Numbered from the stretch's first letter, positions 42,578 to 52,408 are shown. The stretch: DNA of 62,580 nucleotides from Desulfuromonas sp. TF (GCF_000472285.1 NZ_KI421421.1:475786-538365); one strand, 5' to 3'. Numbers and translations are program-made. The notes: a model not told the origin generated them from the letters alone.

Positions 42578-42916
42578 ACAGAACTCGATGGGACGCTGGA
42601 GACATTCTCTGAGCCTCTGGACATCTGTCTTCCATGAGAAGAATAGGGTTGAAATTTCTCAATTGCGATATATGGGATCATTCGCGATAAAGAGTTTAAA
42701 ATCGTCAGTGAAATCAGCAACTTATTAAGTAAAACAATATTTTACCTTGACAAGACATTCCCGCCTCTGGTTATATGTCGTCACCCTGAGTCCTTCCCTA
42801 AGATGATAGAATAACTGAAAAATTCAGTATAGTTAAAAATTTAATTTAACTTTATTTTCGTTTTGTTTTAGATAAATCCGTATCGGCGATTGAAGTCAGC
42901 CGCTGGAGGAGGTTTA
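42578..42916 (+). promoter_or_regulatory. Upstream region and promoter of pyc
   Basis: 339 bases without a gene. The best promoter is TTGACA (42747-42752), 18-base spacer, TTATAT (42771-42776), leaving a leader of about 135 bases. The leader is strikingly AT-rich from 42810 to 42890. No hairpin terminator is obvious after the slipin gene. Confidence 0.55.
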
Positions 42917-45900
42917 ATGGCTGTACAGAAGTTCAAGAAAATCATGGCGGCAAATCGTGGGGAAATCGCCATCCGTATTTTCCGTGCGTGCACCGAACTT
43001 GGGATCAGCACCGTTGCGATCTATTCGGAGCAGGACCGGCTTTCGCTGCACCGCTACAAGGCCGACGAGGCCTATCTGATCGGCAAGGGCAGGGGGCCCA
43101 TCGACGCCTATCTGAGCATCGACGAGATCATCGATCTCGCCCGCAGGAAGGATGTCGACGCCATCCATCCCGGCTACGGCTTTCTGTCGGAGAATCCGGA
43201 GTTCGCCGAGGCCTGCGAGCGGGCCGGCATCGCCTTCATCGGGCCGACCCCCGAGATCCAGCGCCGCCTCGGGGACAAGGTTTCCGGACGCCAGGTGGCT
43301 GCCGAGGCCGGGGTGCCGGTGGTCCCCGGGACCGAAAAGCCGATCCAGACCGAGGAGGAAGCCCTGATCTTTGCCAAGGCGACGGGCTATCCGATCATCG
43401 TCAAAGCCAGCGCCGGCGGCGGGGGTCGCGGCATGCGGGTTGCCCGCAGCCAGAAGGAGCTTCTCGAAGGGCTGCGAAGCGCCGCCTCCGAGGCCCAGGC
43501 GGCCTTCGGCAACGCCGCCATTTTTCTGGAGAAGTACATCGAGAACCCCAAGCACGTCGAGGTCCAGATTCTCGGCGACAAGTACGGCAACATCATCCAT
43601 TTCTACGAGCGCGACTGCTCCATCCAGCGCCGGCATCAGAAGGTCATCGAAATCGCCCCGTCGCTTTATCTGACCGCCGACAAGCGCAAGGAGCTGTGCG
43701 ACTACGCGATGAAGATCGCCCGGGCGGTCGACTACGTCAACGCCGGCACCATCGAGTTCCTTCTGGACCGGGACGGCAACTTCTACTTCATCGAGGTCAA
43801 TCCCCGCATCCAGGTGGAGCACACGGTCACCGAACTGGTCACCATGCGCAATCTGGTGCAGGCCCAGATACGCATCGCCGAAGGGCACAAGCTCACCGAC
43901 CCGGCGATCAACATCCAGAGCCAGAAGGACATCGAGCTGCGCGGCTACGCCATCCAGTGCCGGGTCACCACAGAGGACCCGCTGAACAACTTCGCTCCTG
44001 ATTTCGGCACTATCAAGGCTTACCGCACCGCCGCCGGCTTCGGCGTGCGCCTCGATGCCGCCGCGGGCTATGCCGGAGCCCAGATCACCCCTCATTACGA
44101 CTCGCTCCTGGTCAAGATCTCCACCTGGGGCCTGACCTTCGCCGATGCCGCCCGTACCATGGACCGCAGCCTGCGGGAGTTCCGCATCCGCGGGGTCAAG
44201 ACGAATATAGGCTTTCTCGAAAAGGTCGTCACCCACCCTCTCTTCCTCGAGGGCAAGTGCGACACCTCCTTCCTCGACAGCCATCCCGAGGTGTTCCAGT
44301 TCCCGCTCAAGCGCGACCGGGCAAACAAGCTGCTCAACCTCCTCGGCCACACCACGGTCAACGGCTATCCTGGAATCAAGCCGGAGAAGGCGCTGCACTT
44401 CAAGAACTTGCGCGAACCGGATCTGCCGGAAATTCCCTACGGCCAGGCGCATCCGCGCGGCAGCCGCGACATATTGCGGGAGAAGGGTCCCGAGGGGCTG
44501 GCCGAGTGGGCTCGCAAGCAGAAGAAGCTGCTGATCACCGACACCACCATGCGCGACGCCCATCAATCGCTGATGGCGACCCGGTTCCGCACTTTTGATC
44601 TCGACCGCATCGCCGAGGCGACGGCGCACCTCGGTGGCGGCCTTTTCTCCCTGGAGATGTGGGGAGGCGCCACCTTCGACGTCTCCATGCGCTTTCTCAA
44701 GGAAGACCCCTGGGAGCGCCTCGACCGGCTGCGCCAGAAGGTCCCCAACATCCTTTTCCAGATGCTGCTGCGCGGCTCCAACGCCGTCGGCTACACCAAC
44801 TACCCCGACAACGTGGTGCAGGAGTTCGTCTACAAGGCGGCCGAGAGCGGCATCGATATCTTCCGGGTCTTCGATTCTCTCAACTGGACCAAGGGGATGG
44901 CCGTGGCCATGGACGCGGTGCGCAAGAGCGGCGCCGTCTGCGAAGCCTCCATGTGCTACACCGGCGACATTCTCGATCCCAAGCGGGACAAGTATCCCCT
45001 CCAGTATTACGTCGATCTCGCCAAAGAGCTCGAGTCGATGGGCGCCCACATCCTGGCCATCAAGGATATGGCCGGACTGCTCAAGCCCTTCGCCGCCGAG
45101 AAGCTGGTGCGGGCCCTCAAGAGCGAGATCGGCATTCCTGTGCACCTGCACACTCACGACACCTCGAGCAACGGCGGAGCGACGCTGATGATGGCCGCCA
45201 AGGCGGGAGTCGATATCGTCGATGCGGCCCTCTCCTCGGTCTCCGGCCTTACCGCCCAGCCAAACCTCAACGCCCTGCTGGCGGCTCTGGAAGGGAGCAT
45301 CTGGGATCCGCAGCTCGACATGGAGGGAATCCAGAAGCTGGCCAATTACTGGGAGACGGTGCGCACCTACTACGCCCCTTTCGAATCCGAGCTGCGCAGC
45401 GGCACGGCCCAGGTCTATCACCACGAGATCCCCGGCGGCCAGTACTCCAACTACAAGCCACAGGTCGAGGGCCTCGGCCTCGGTCACCGCTGGGAGGAGT
45501 GCAAGGAGATGTACCGAAAGGTCAACGACATGTTCGGCGACCTGGTCAAGGTCACCCCTTCATCCAAGATCGTGGGCGACATGGCCATGTTCATGGTTCA
45601 GAACAACCTCCAGCCCGAGGACGTCTACGAGCGCGGCCGGGACCTGGCCTTCCCCCAGGGGGTGGTGGACTTCTTCAAGGGAATGATCGGGCAGCCCTAC
45701 GGCGGCTTCCCCGAGCGCCTGCAGAAAATCATCCTCAAGGGAGAGCAGCCTCTCACCTGCCGCCCCGGCGAGCTTCTCGAGCCCGTCGACCTGGCCGCCA
45801 AAAAGGCAGAGCTGGAAAAGAAGCTGGGGCACCCCGTCTCTGAGCGCGAGGTCCTCTCCGCCGTTCTCTATCCCGGCGTCTTCGAAGAGTTCGACCGGCA

Positions 45901-46369
45901 CCGCCAGGCGTTCAGCGACACCTCGGTACTCCCCACTCCTGTATTCTTCTACGGTCTCGACGTGGGCGACGAGGTGAGCATCGACATCGAGGCCGGCAAG
46001 ACCCTCATCGTCAAACTCAACGCCGTCGGCCGGGTCCGCGAGGACGGCACCCGCAACATCTACTTCGAGCTCAACGGCGAAGGGCGCCAGGTATCGATCA
46101 AGGACCTCTCGGCGGTCACCGAGATCGTATCCCACGCCAAGGCCGACCCCGACGACTTCAAGGAGGTCGGGGCGCCGATGCCGGGCAAAATCTTCAAGGT
46201 GCTGGTTGCCGTCGGCGATCAGGTCAAGGAGGGAGATATCCTTCTCTCCACCGAGGCGATGAAGATGGAGACCAACGTCAAGGCGAAGAAGGAAGGCGTG
46301 GTCCGGGAGATTCTCTTCAAGGAAGGTGATCAGGTCAACCAGGGGGATCTGCTGGTTGTTTTGGAGTAG
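42917..46369 (+). CDS. pyc: Pyruvate carboxylase
   Basis: Biotin enzyme converting pyruvate and bicarbonate to oxaloacetate for anaplerosis. 1150 residues from the ATG at 42917, preceded by GGAGGAGG. All domains in one chain: biotin carboxylase (about 1-460, with KASAGGGGRGMRV), carboxyltransferase (about 530-800, with TTMRDAHQSLMATRFR and EMWGGATFDVSMRFL), tetramerisation/linker region, and biotin carrier domain with biotinyl-lysine Lys1116 in EAMKMET. Length is standard for the single-chain alpha4 form. Codon use is more strongly GC-biased than its neighbours, as expected for a highly expressed gene. Confidence 0.97.
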   Translation: MAVQKFKKIMAANRGEIAIRIFRACTELGISTVAIYSEQDRLSLHRYKADEAYLIGKGRGPIDAYLSIDEIIDLARRKDVDAIHPGYGFLSENPEFAEACERAGIAFIGPTPEIQRRLGDKVSGRQVAAEAGVPVVPGTEKPIQTEEEALIFAKATGYPIIVKASAGGGGRGMRVARSQKELLEGLRSAASEAQAAFGNAAIFLEKYIENPKHVEVQILGDKYGNIIHFYERDCSIQRRHQKVIEIAPSLYLTADKRKELCDYAMKIARAVDYVNAGTIEFLLDRDGNFYFIEVNPRIQVEHTVTELVTMRNLVQAQIRIAEGHKLTDPAINIQSQKDIELRGYAIQCRVTTEDPLNNFAPDFGTIKAYRTAAGFGVRLDAAAGYAGAQITPHYDSLLVKISTWGLTFADAARTMDRSLREFRIRGVKTNIGFLEKVVTHPLFLEGKCDTSFLDSHPEVFQFPLKRDRANKLLNLLGHTTVNGYPGIKPEKALHFKNLREPDLPEIPYGQAHPRGSRDILREKGPEGLAEWARKQKKLLITDTTMRDAHQSLMATRFRTFDLDRIAEATAHLGGGLFSLEMWGGATFDVSMRFLKEDPWERLDRLRQKVPNILFQMLLRGSNAVGYTNYPDNVVQEFVYKAAESGIDIFRVFDSLNWTKGMAVAMDAVRKSGAVCEASMCYTGDILDPKRDKYPLQYYVDLAKELESMGAHILAIKDMAGLLKPFAAEKLVRALKSEIGIPVHLHTHDTSSNGGATLMMAAKAGVDIVDAALSSVSGLTAQPNLNALLAALEGSIWDPQLDMEGIQKLANYWETVRTYYAPFESELRSGTAQVYHHEIPGGQYSNYKPQVEGLGLGHRWEECKEMYRKVNDMFGDLVKVTPSSKIVGDMAMFMVQNNLQPEDVYERGRDLAFPQGVVDFFKGMIGQPYGGFPERLQKIILKGEQPLTCRPGELLEPVDLAAKKAELEKKLGHPVSEREVLSAVLYPGVFEEFDRHRQAFSDTSVLPTPVFFYGLDVGDEVSIDIEAGKTLIVKLNAVGRVREDGTRNIYFELNGEGRQVSIKDLSAVTEIVSHAKADPDDFKEVGAPMPGKIFKVLVAVGDQVKEGDILLSTEAMKMETNVKAKKEGVVREILFKEGDQVNQGDLLVVLE

Positions 46370-46389
46370 TCTTTAGCGCTCCGACATGA

Positions 46390-46435
46390 AACGAGAAAAG
46401 GCCGGTTCCCGATGCGGGGCGGGCCTTTTCTCGTT
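46390..46435. terminator. Bidirectional hairpin between pyc and ftsK
   Basis: Perfect 14-bp arms AACGAGAAAAGGCC (46390-46403) and GGCCTTTTCTCGTT (46422-46435), 18-base loop, between convergent genes. Confidence 0.8.
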
Positions 46436-46572
46436 GAATTTAATATGCGGAAGATGTTTCGGATTCAATGACTTGTCGGTAGACATCTCCACATGGAATT
46501 GGTCCTTGGGGAAATGGTAGCGGAGGGAGGAAGTAATGGCAATCAGAAGCGGAAACGGAATGAAGGCGAACT

Positions 46573-48858
46573 TCATGCCGAAGGAATGTTGCTGATGAAC
46601 ACCTCGCGCGGCCTGCTGGTCCCGTCCGAAGGCCCCACGATCCCTTCCTGTTCCATTTTTTCGATCATCCGCGCCGCTCGGTTGTAGCCGAGGCGCAACC
46701 GGCGCTGGAGCATGGAGATGGAGGCTTGGCGCGTTTCGGCGATGATGGCCAGCGCCTCGTCCCATTTCTCGTCATACCCTTCCTCGTCGCCGCCGCCTCC
46801 CTCTCCGGAAGGCGGCGCTTCGAGGATCGACTTGTCGTATTCCGGGTCTCCCTGCTTCTTGAGGAATTCGACCACCCGCTGCACCTCCAGCTCAGAGACG
46901 AAGGCGCCATGGACGCGCTGCAGGGCGCCGGTACCGGGGGGAAGAAAGAGCATGTCTCCCATCCCCAGGAGGGCTTCGGCTCCCATCTGGTCGAGTATGG
47001 TGCGCGAGTCGATGCGGGAGAAGACCTTGAAGGAGATCCGGGTGGGAAAATTAGCCTTGATCAGTCCGGTGATGACGTCGACGCTGGGGCGCTGGGTGGC
47101 CAGGATGAGGTGGATGCCCGAGGCCCGGGCCATCTGCGCCAGGCGTGTGACCGCTTCCTCGATGTCGCGGCCGGCGACCATCATCAGGTCGGCCAGTTCG
47201 TCGACGATGACCACGATGTAGGGGAGATGGCCGTGGTCGAGCTCCTCCCCTTCGGCGATCTGGATCTGCGGCAGCGCATCTTCATCGGCATCAATCGGAT
47301 CGACCACCACCTTGTCCTCGGCACGCAGCTTCTCTTTTTCCTTCTCTTCCCGGGCGACCTTTTTGTTGTAACCCTCGATGTTCCGAACCCCTTTGTCGGC
47401 CATCAGCTTGTAGCGGCGCTCCATCTCGCGCACCGCCCAGTTGAGGGCGAGGGCCGCCTTCTTCGGGTTGGTCACCACCGGCAGCAGCAGATGGGGAATC
47501 CCCTCATAGATGCTGAGCTCGAGCATCTTGGGGTCGACCATGATGATGCGGACATCTTCCGGGGTGGCGCGGTAAAGGAGGGAGAGGACCATGGTGTTGA
47601 TGGAGACCGACTTGCCGCTTCCGGTTGAGCCCGCCACCAGTACGTGCGGCATCTTGGCCAGGTCGGAGACGACCGTACGGCCGAAAATATCCTTGCCCAG
47701 CGCCATCGGCAGCCGCCCCCCGGATTTCTGGAATTCCTCCGAGTCGAAAATCTCCTTGAGATAAACCGTCTGTCGCTCCTTGTTGGGAATCTCGATTCCC
47801 ACCACCCCGCGTCCGGGGATCGGGGCGACGATGCGGATGGAGAGGGCCTTCAGCGCCATGGAGAGGTCGTCGGAGAGGCCGGCGATCTTGTTCACTTTGA
47901 CCCCAGGGGCGGGGGCGAATTCGTACATGGTGACCACCGGTCCCGGCTTGACCTCCACCACTTCTCCATCGACGTTGAAGTCCTTGAGCTTTTTCTCCAG
48001 AATCCGGGCGTTCATGGTCAGCGCCTCCCGGTCGACCGGCGGCGGGGCTTCGCCCTCGTGATCGAGAAGGGAGAGGGGGGGGCGGTGATAGGTTCCCGAG
48101 GGCTCGAGGAAATCGAAGGTCTCCTGACCGATTTCCTCTGCCGTATTTTTCTTCTTCGCTTTGGGCGGCTTGAGCATGAACTGAGCCGGCTTGGGTTCGG
48201 GGGGAACGATCAGCGGCGCCGCGGCGATTCGCATCCCCTTCTCTTTGGCCTTTTTGGCCTTGCGGGCTTCCCGGGTTTCGCGGCGCCGTTCCAGGCCGCT
48301 GCCGAGACGGCCGAGGATTCCCTCCAGGAAAAGGACGACGGAGAAGCGGGCGGCGAGCATCAGGGAGACGAGAAAGAATACGGTGAGAAAGATGGCCGCG
48401 CCGGTGATGTTGAGATAACCGGTCAGTGCGTCGGCCAGAACCCGTCCGGCCCCTCCTCCCGCTTCATTGACGGTCTCTCCGAAAAAGGAGACTTCCCGCA
48501 GGCGGAGTGCGATCAGTCCGTCCAGGGAAAGGAGGAGAACGACAAAGGCGCCCACCTTATAGAAACGAAACCTGACGTCGCGGAACTTGAGCAGGCGCCA
48601 GGAGAAGAGGAGACAGGCCAGGGGGATGAGCAGGGCCGGCAGACCGAAGGCCTGAAAAAACAGGTCGGCAAGGTTTGAGCCGACCACACCGCCGAAGTTG
48701 CGGATAACCTCGGGGTGGAGATTGTTGTTGAAGGAGGGATCGCCATTATCGAAGGATATGAGACAGAGCAGGCCGAAGATGCCTGCTGCCAGCCAGAATA
48801 CTCCGGCGATTTCCTTCTTGAGATGTTCCCGGAAAAATGATTTGGATTCGTCACTCAT
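46573..48858 (-). CDS. ftsK: DNA translocase FtsK/SpoIIIE
   Basis: Septal DNA pump that clears chromosome dimers. 761 residues: four N-terminal membrane helices (about 20-190), a fairly short linker, the alpha/beta motor domain with Walker A AGSTGSGKSVSIN and Walker B region YIVVIVDELADLMM, and a C-terminal gamma winged helix (RQASISMLQRRLRLGYNRAAR) that reads polar KOPS-like sequences. The ATG at 48858 gives the normal N-terminal membrane block. The gene is monocistronic and converges on pyc. Confidence 0.95.
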   Translation of the reverse strand: MSDESKSFFREHLKKEIAGVFWLAAGIFGLLCLISFDNGDPSFNNNLHPEVIRNFGGVVGSNLADLFFQAFGLPALLIPLACLLFSWRLLKFRDVRFRFYKVGAFVVLLLSLDGLIALRLREVSFFGETVNEAGGGAGRVLADALTGYLNITGAAIFLTVFFLVSLMLAARFSVVLFLEGILGRLGSGLERRRETREARKAKKAKEKGMRIAAAPLIVPPEPKPAQFMLKPPKAKKKNTAEEIGQETFDFLEPSGTYHRPPLSLLDHEGEAPPPVDREALTMNARILEKKLKDFNVDGEVVEVKPGPVVTMYEFAPAPGVKVNKIAGLSDDLSMALKALSIRIVAPIPGRGVVGIEIPNKERQTVYLKEIFDSEEFQKSGGRLPMALGKDIFGRTVVSDLAKMPHVLVAGSTGSGKSVSINTMVLSLLYRATPEDVRIIMVDPKMLELSIYEGIPHLLLPVVTNPKKAALALNWAVREMERRYKLMADKGVRNIEGYNKKVAREEKEKEKLRAEDKVVVDPIDADEDALPQIQIAEGEELDHGHLPYIVVIVDELADLMMVAGRDIEEAVTRLAQMARASGIHLILATQRPSVDVITGLIKANFPTRISFKVFSRIDSRTILDQMGAEALLGMGDMLFLPPGTGALQRVHGAFVSELEVQRVVEFLKKQGDPEYDKSILEAPPSGEGGGGDEEGYDEKWDEALAIIAETRQASISMLQRRLRLGYNRAARMIEKMEQEGIVGPSDGTSRPREVFISNIPSA

Positions 48859-49108
48859 AGCTCGCTACTATAGCGCGGACAGTAAAACGGAGCAACGCCC
48901 AATTTTGCAAGGTGTGTCAGCACGGAAAGACAGACGAGTGCGCGATCAAAGAGGGCCGGGCAAGAACAAAGGGAAGGAGGGACCCTGATTCCAAGTTTTT
49001 CAGACAATGATTAGTTGACAGACATGTTTCCCCGGGTTATGTAGATAAGGATTCATGATTTTTACTGCCCACAATACTTCATGCTGTTTACCCCGGAAAG
49101 GAACCCAA

Positions 49109-49810
49109 ATGAAAAGGCAACTCCTGGCAATTCTGACGACCTTCACCATTGTTCTGCTTGCAATCGGCTGTACCGCCGCGGACAAGACGCCCAAGCTGGA
49201 GACGCTGATGGACAAGGTCAGCTACAGTATCGGCCTAAATATCGGAAAGGATTTCAAGTCTCAGAATATCGAGGTCAATCCTGAATTGCTGGCCCGCGGG
49301 ATCAAAGATGCGATCTCGGACACTAAACCGCTGCTGACCGATGAAGAGATCCAGGAAGCCATCGGGAGATTTCAGCAGGAAAGGATGGCCGAGGCGGAGG
49401 AGATGGCCAAGGCGGCAGGGGAGAAGAACCGGCAAGAGGGGGAATCTTTCCTTCTGGAAAATGCAAAAAAGGAAGGGGTCGTGACGCTGCCGAGCGGCCT
49501 TCAGTATAAAGTCATCGAGGAAGGGACCGGAAAATCCCCCGAGCCTGGGGATCAGGTGACGGTCCATTACCGCGGGACCCTCGTCGACGGAACGGAATTC
49601 GACAGCTCCTATGAGCGCGGCGAGCCTGTTACTTTTCCTGTCGGGGGAGTGATCCCCGGCTGGACCGAGGCTCTGCAGTTGATGAAGGAAGGAGCCAAGT
49701 GGCAACTCTTCATCCCGCCTTCTCTCGCATACGGCGAAAAGGGTGCTGGCCAGGTGATCGGTCCGAACTCCACCCTCATTTTTGATGTCGAGCTTATTTC
49801 GGTCCAGTAA
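49109..49810 (+). CDS. FKBP-type peptidyl-prolyl isomerase lipoprotein (Mip/FkpA-like)
   Basis: 233 residues from the ATG at 49109 (AAAGGA upstream). Lipoprotein signal with a cysteine in LAIGC near residue 21, an N-terminal helical dimerisation domain (YSIGLNIGKDFKSQNIEVNP, then a long helix with EEMAKAAGEKNRQEG) and a C-terminal FKBP domain (GDQVTVHYRGTLVDGTEFDSS, VIPGWTEALQLM, PSLAYGEKGAGQVIGPNSTL). These isomerases assist folding in the envelope. A perfect 14-bp terminator follows. Confidence 0.93.
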   Translation: MKRQLLAILTTFTIVLLAIGCTAADKTPKLETLMDKVSYSIGLNIGKDFKSQNIEVNPELLARGIKDAISDTKPLLTDEEIQEAIGRFQQERMAEAEEMAKAAGEKNRQEGESFLLENAKKEGVVTLPSGLQYKVIEEGTGKSPEPGDQVTVHYRGTLVDGTEFDSSYERGEPVTFPVGGVIPGWTEALQLMKEGAKWQLFIPPSLAYGEKGAGQVIGPNSTLIFDVELISVQ

Positions 49811-49832
49811 GATCCGGAAAGGAATTTTCGCC

Positions 49833-49874
49833 GGGCCGTCTGCGCCAGGGTGCCGGCGCAGACGGCCCATTTTT
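49833..49874 (+). terminator. Intrinsic terminator after the FKBP lipoprotein gene
   Basis: Perfect 14-bp stem GGGCCGTCTGCGCC (49833-49846) with 49855-49868, eight-base loop, then TTTTT. Confidence 0.9.
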
Positions 49875-49925
49875 CTACAGGAAAACGCGCTCGACGCCAG
49901 GGCGGGAAAAAAGGAAGGAAAATTG

Positions 49926-50354
49926 ATGGCACATGCAAAAGAAGGCGATCTCGTAAAAGTTCATTACACCGGAAGCCTGGAAGACGGAACCGAGTTCGAT
50001 TCGTCCGCAGACAAGGAGCCGCTGGAATTTACCATTGGAAAAGGAGAAGTCATTCCCGGCTTCGAGCAGGCGGTTTCAGGAATGTCCCCAGGAGAAAGTA
50101 AAACCGTTACCGTTCCTCCAGAGCAGGCTTATGGACAGCACAAGGAGGAAATGGTGGCTGTCCTTGAACGCAAGGATGTTCCGGCTGATATCGAACTGGC
50201 CGTCGGTAATCACCTGGAGGTTTCCCAGGAGAACGGCGACTCTTTTCCGGTCATGGTGACCGATCTTTCCGATACTGCCGTGACGCTGGACGCCAATCAT
50301 CCCCTGGCCGGGAAGTCCCTGGTTTTTAAGATCACCCTGCTTGAAGTCGCCTGA
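49926..50354 (+). CDS. FKBP-type peptidyl-prolyl isomerase, SlyD-like
   Basis: 142 residues, cytoplasmic. FKBP core split by the insert-in-flap chaperone domain, as in SlyD: VKVHYTGSLEDGTEFDSS, IPGFEQAVSGM, then the insert (about 70-120) and the return strand AGKSLVFKITLLEV. The histidine-rich metal tail of Escherichia coli SlyD is absent. The ATG at 49926 follows an AAGGAA site. It follows another FKBP gene, but a terminator lies between them. Confidence 0.9.
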   Translation: MAHAKEGDLVKVHYTGSLEDGTEFDSSADKEPLEFTIGKGEVIPGFEQAVSGMSPGESKTVTVPPEQAYGQHKEEMVAVLERKDVPADIELAVGNHLEVSQENGDSFPVMVTDLSDTAVTLDANHPLAGKSLVFKITLLEVA

Positions 50355-50375
50355 TTTTCGGAACCATCCACCGAC

Positions 50376-50403
50376 CCGCCGGAGGGGACCGGCGGCTGTT
50401 TTT
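50376..50403 (+). terminator. Intrinsic terminator after the SlyD-like gene
   Basis: CCGCCGG (50376-50382), loop of six, CCGGCGG (50389-50395), then TGTTTTT. Confidence 0.8.
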
Positions 50404-50453
50404 ATCTGATATAATTGCTTGGGATGTCTTTTCCGAAGAAAAGAGAGGGATGT

Positions 50454-51167
50454 GTGGTCGGAAAGAGGATTCTGCTGGCGAATGACCCGGAACTCTTAAG
50501 GACGCTGAAGGATTCCTTGTTTGGCAGGAGCGGTTTTGTTCTCATGGTGGCAGAAAGCGAGCAGCAGGCCTTCGAGTTGATCGAAGAGCAGGATCCGGCC
50601 CTGGCCATCTTCAACCTTGAGCAGCCCGGACTGAGTGGCGAGGTGTGCTGCCGCAGGGTCAAAAACGATCCCATCCTTCGAGGAACACCCATTATCCTGG
50701 TCCTTCCGCCCGGAGTGGATCAAGAGTTGGAGCGCTGCAAGGAAGCCGGTTGTGACGGGAATCTGTACAAGCCGATTGATCCGGATGAATTGACGAACAC
50801 CGTCTGCCGGCTTCTGAATATCGCCAATCGTGGAGCACCCCGGGTCGAAGTTCGTATTCATCTTCGCTGGGGTAAAGATATTCACAATCTTCGTCCGGGA
50901 TGGATTCTCAATCTGAACGTCAGCGGAGCTTTCATCTCTACCGCTAAACTATTTCCCATCGATACCAAGTTGAACCTGGAGATTTCCCTCACCGGTTCCG
51001 ATCATCCTCTCTGCTGCAAGGGCCGCGTGGCCTGGGTAAATCACCCGGAATGGGTCAAGACCAATAATCTGCCGATCGGAATGGGAGTGCAGTTTCTCGA
51101 CCTCGCGCCCGAGGGTGCCGAGGCGCTGCGGAACTTTCTGGACCAGCTCCCTCACGGAAAGGTCTGA
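50454..51167 (+). CDS. Pseudo-receiver plus PilZ domain protein
   Basis: 237 residues from the GTG at 50454 (AGAGAGG upstream). A TATAAT-like box at 50410-50415 makes earlier starts at 50415 or 50424 unlikely. Residues 1-120 have a response-regulator fold, but the phosphoacceptor aspartate position is Asn in LAIFNLEQPG and the acidic pair is ND, so phosphorylation is not expected. Residues about 128-235 are a PilZ-type domain (VEVRIHLRWG, NLNVSGAFIS, GMGVQFLDLAPEGAEALRNF) of the delta-proteobacterial variety; the RxxxR and DxSxxG c-di-GMP motifs are only partly kept. Possibly a motility or surface regulator. Confidence 0.78.
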   Translation: MVGKRILLANDPELLRTLKDSLFGRSGFVLMVAESEQQAFELIEEQDPALAIFNLEQPGLSGEVCCRRVKNDPILRGTPIILVLPPGVDQELERCKEAGCDGNLYKPIDPDELTNTVCRLLNIANRGAPRVEVRIHLRWGKDIHNLRPGWILNLNVSGAFISTAKLFPIDTKLNLEISLTGSDHPLCCKGRVAWVNHPEWVKTNNLPIGMGVQFLDLAPEGAEALRNFLDQLPHGKV

Positions 51168-51209
51168 AGGGGGCAGCGAGACGAAATCGGGCAGGGGAAT
51201 GCGGTATTT

Positions 51210-51809
51210 ATGGAAGCCAAGGATAGAATTCTGGACTTCTGGTTCGATAAGCTCTCTGGGGTCGAAGAGATACCGCCGCAGCGGTTCCGGTTGTGGTTCG
51301 GGGGTATGGAAGAGACCGACAGACTGGTCCGTGATCGATTCGAAGCCGACCTCCACAGAGCCATGCGCGGAGAGTATGACCATTGGACTCAGACTCCCCG
51401 GGGCGCTCTGGCCCTGATCATCCTGCTCGACCAGTTCTCCCGTCATATCCACCGGAACGCGCCTCAGGCGTATGCCTTTGATCACAAAGCCCTCGAACTC
51501 TGCCGGACTGGTCTGGCCCTGGGTCAGGACCGGTCCTTGTCCATCATCGAAAGAGCATTCTTTTATCTTCCTCTTGAACACGCCGAGGATTCTGTAATGC
51601 AGCAGCTCTCCGTACGCTTATTCGAAGAACTCCTCGCGTCGTCTCCGGAAGGAATGAAAAAGGCGTGCGAGGGTTTTCTCGATTATGCCGTACGCCATCA
51701 AAGAATCATCGAGCGTTTCGGACATTTCCCTCATCGCAACGCCGTTCTGGGCCGTCATACCACAGCCGAAGAGGAAGCCTTTCTCCAGGAGCCGGGATCC
51801 TCTTTCTGA
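51210..51809 (+). CDS. DUF924 family protein
   Basis: 199 residues, all-helical, with the DUF924 pattern ILDFWFDKLSG near the start, RDRFEADLHRAMRGEYDHW, ALALIILLDQFSRHIHRN, FFYLPLEHAEDSVMQQLSV and HFPHRNAVLGR. A soluble TPR-like fold of unknown function, widespread in proteobacteria. It ends nine bases before the convergent gamma-glutamylcyclotransferase gene. Confidence 0.9.
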   Translation: MEAKDRILDFWFDKLSGVEEIPPQRFRLWFGGMEETDRLVRDRFEADLHRAMRGEYDHWTQTPRGALALIILLDQFSRHIHRNAPQAYAFDHKALELCRTGLALGQDRSLSIIERAFFYLPLEHAEDSVMQQLSVRLFEELLASSPEGMKKACEGFLDYAVRHQRIIERFGHFPHRNAVLGRHTTAEEEAFLQEPGSSF

Positions 51810-51818
51810 TGATCCTGC

Positions 51819-52229
51819 TCAGTATTGCATGGTGAAATCCCCGCTTCTGATTCTCCGCCCCGAAATCTCCGGACAATTCCAGTAGTATGCCCAGACGGTG
51901 ATCCGTTCTCCATCCTCCAGGACTGCCTCTGTCCGGCGCCGCAGGTAGGCACTGTGTTTCTCATCGCGCGGGTCGTATTCCTCCAGTTCATCCAGCTTCC
52001 GAAGAACCTCCTCGTACTGCTCCGGGAGAAGCTCCATCATTTCGCCGAATACTTTTCCCTTCCCCGATGTCAGATAAGGATAGCCGCCGTCATCCACAAA
52101 ATACAGGTGGCCGCTAACGGTGGCCGAGCATTCCCGTAGCGTCCTGCCCTGAAGATAGCGGGGATAATTCTTCTGACCCCGACGCAGCGTGCCGTAGACG
52201 AATACCGGAAGCTTTTCGACTCTTGTCAT
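51819..52229 (-). CDS. Gamma-glutamylcyclotransferase-like (AIG2/GGCT) protein
   Basis: 136 residues starting with the family signature VFVYGTLRRGQKNYPRYL and keeping a catalytic-type glutamate in LDELEEYDP. These enzymes release 5-oxoproline from gamma-glutamyl amines; the actual substrate is not evident. Alone in its transcript, convergent with the DUF924 gene. Confidence 0.85.
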   Translation of the reverse strand: MTRVEKLPVFVYGTLRRGQKNYPRYLQGRTLRECSATVSGHLYFVDDGGYPYLTSGKGKVFGEMMELLPEQYEEVLRKLDELEEYDPRDEKHSAYLRRRTEAVLEDGERITVWAYYWNCPEISGRRIRSGDFTMQY

Positions 52230-52349
52230 CTCACTTCTGCTCTTTTCGAAGGGGTTCCGAAGGATAGATCTCTCAGAATCAATAACCTTCTAACTCAGTA
52301 GTTTAAATCGTTTTCGACACGTGCAAAGATTAATCCGAGAAAATTATTA

Positions 52350-52377
52350 TTGACTTAAAGTCGGTGATGGATATAAA
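52350..52377 (+). promoter_or_regulatory. sigma-70-type promoter of the Sel1-repeat gene
   Basis: -35 TTGACT (52350-52355), 16-base spacer, -10 TATAAA (52372-52377); start codon at 52409 behind AAGGA. Confidence 0.65.
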
Positions 52378-52408
52378 AATAAGTAATTATAAAAAGTTAA
52401 GGACTCAC

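Noticed and set aside
42914-45487. 857-codon open frame antisense to pyc
   Set aside because: Mirror of a GC-biased codon pattern; no ribosome site, no recognisable domain, and the sense frame is an intact pyruvate carboxylase.
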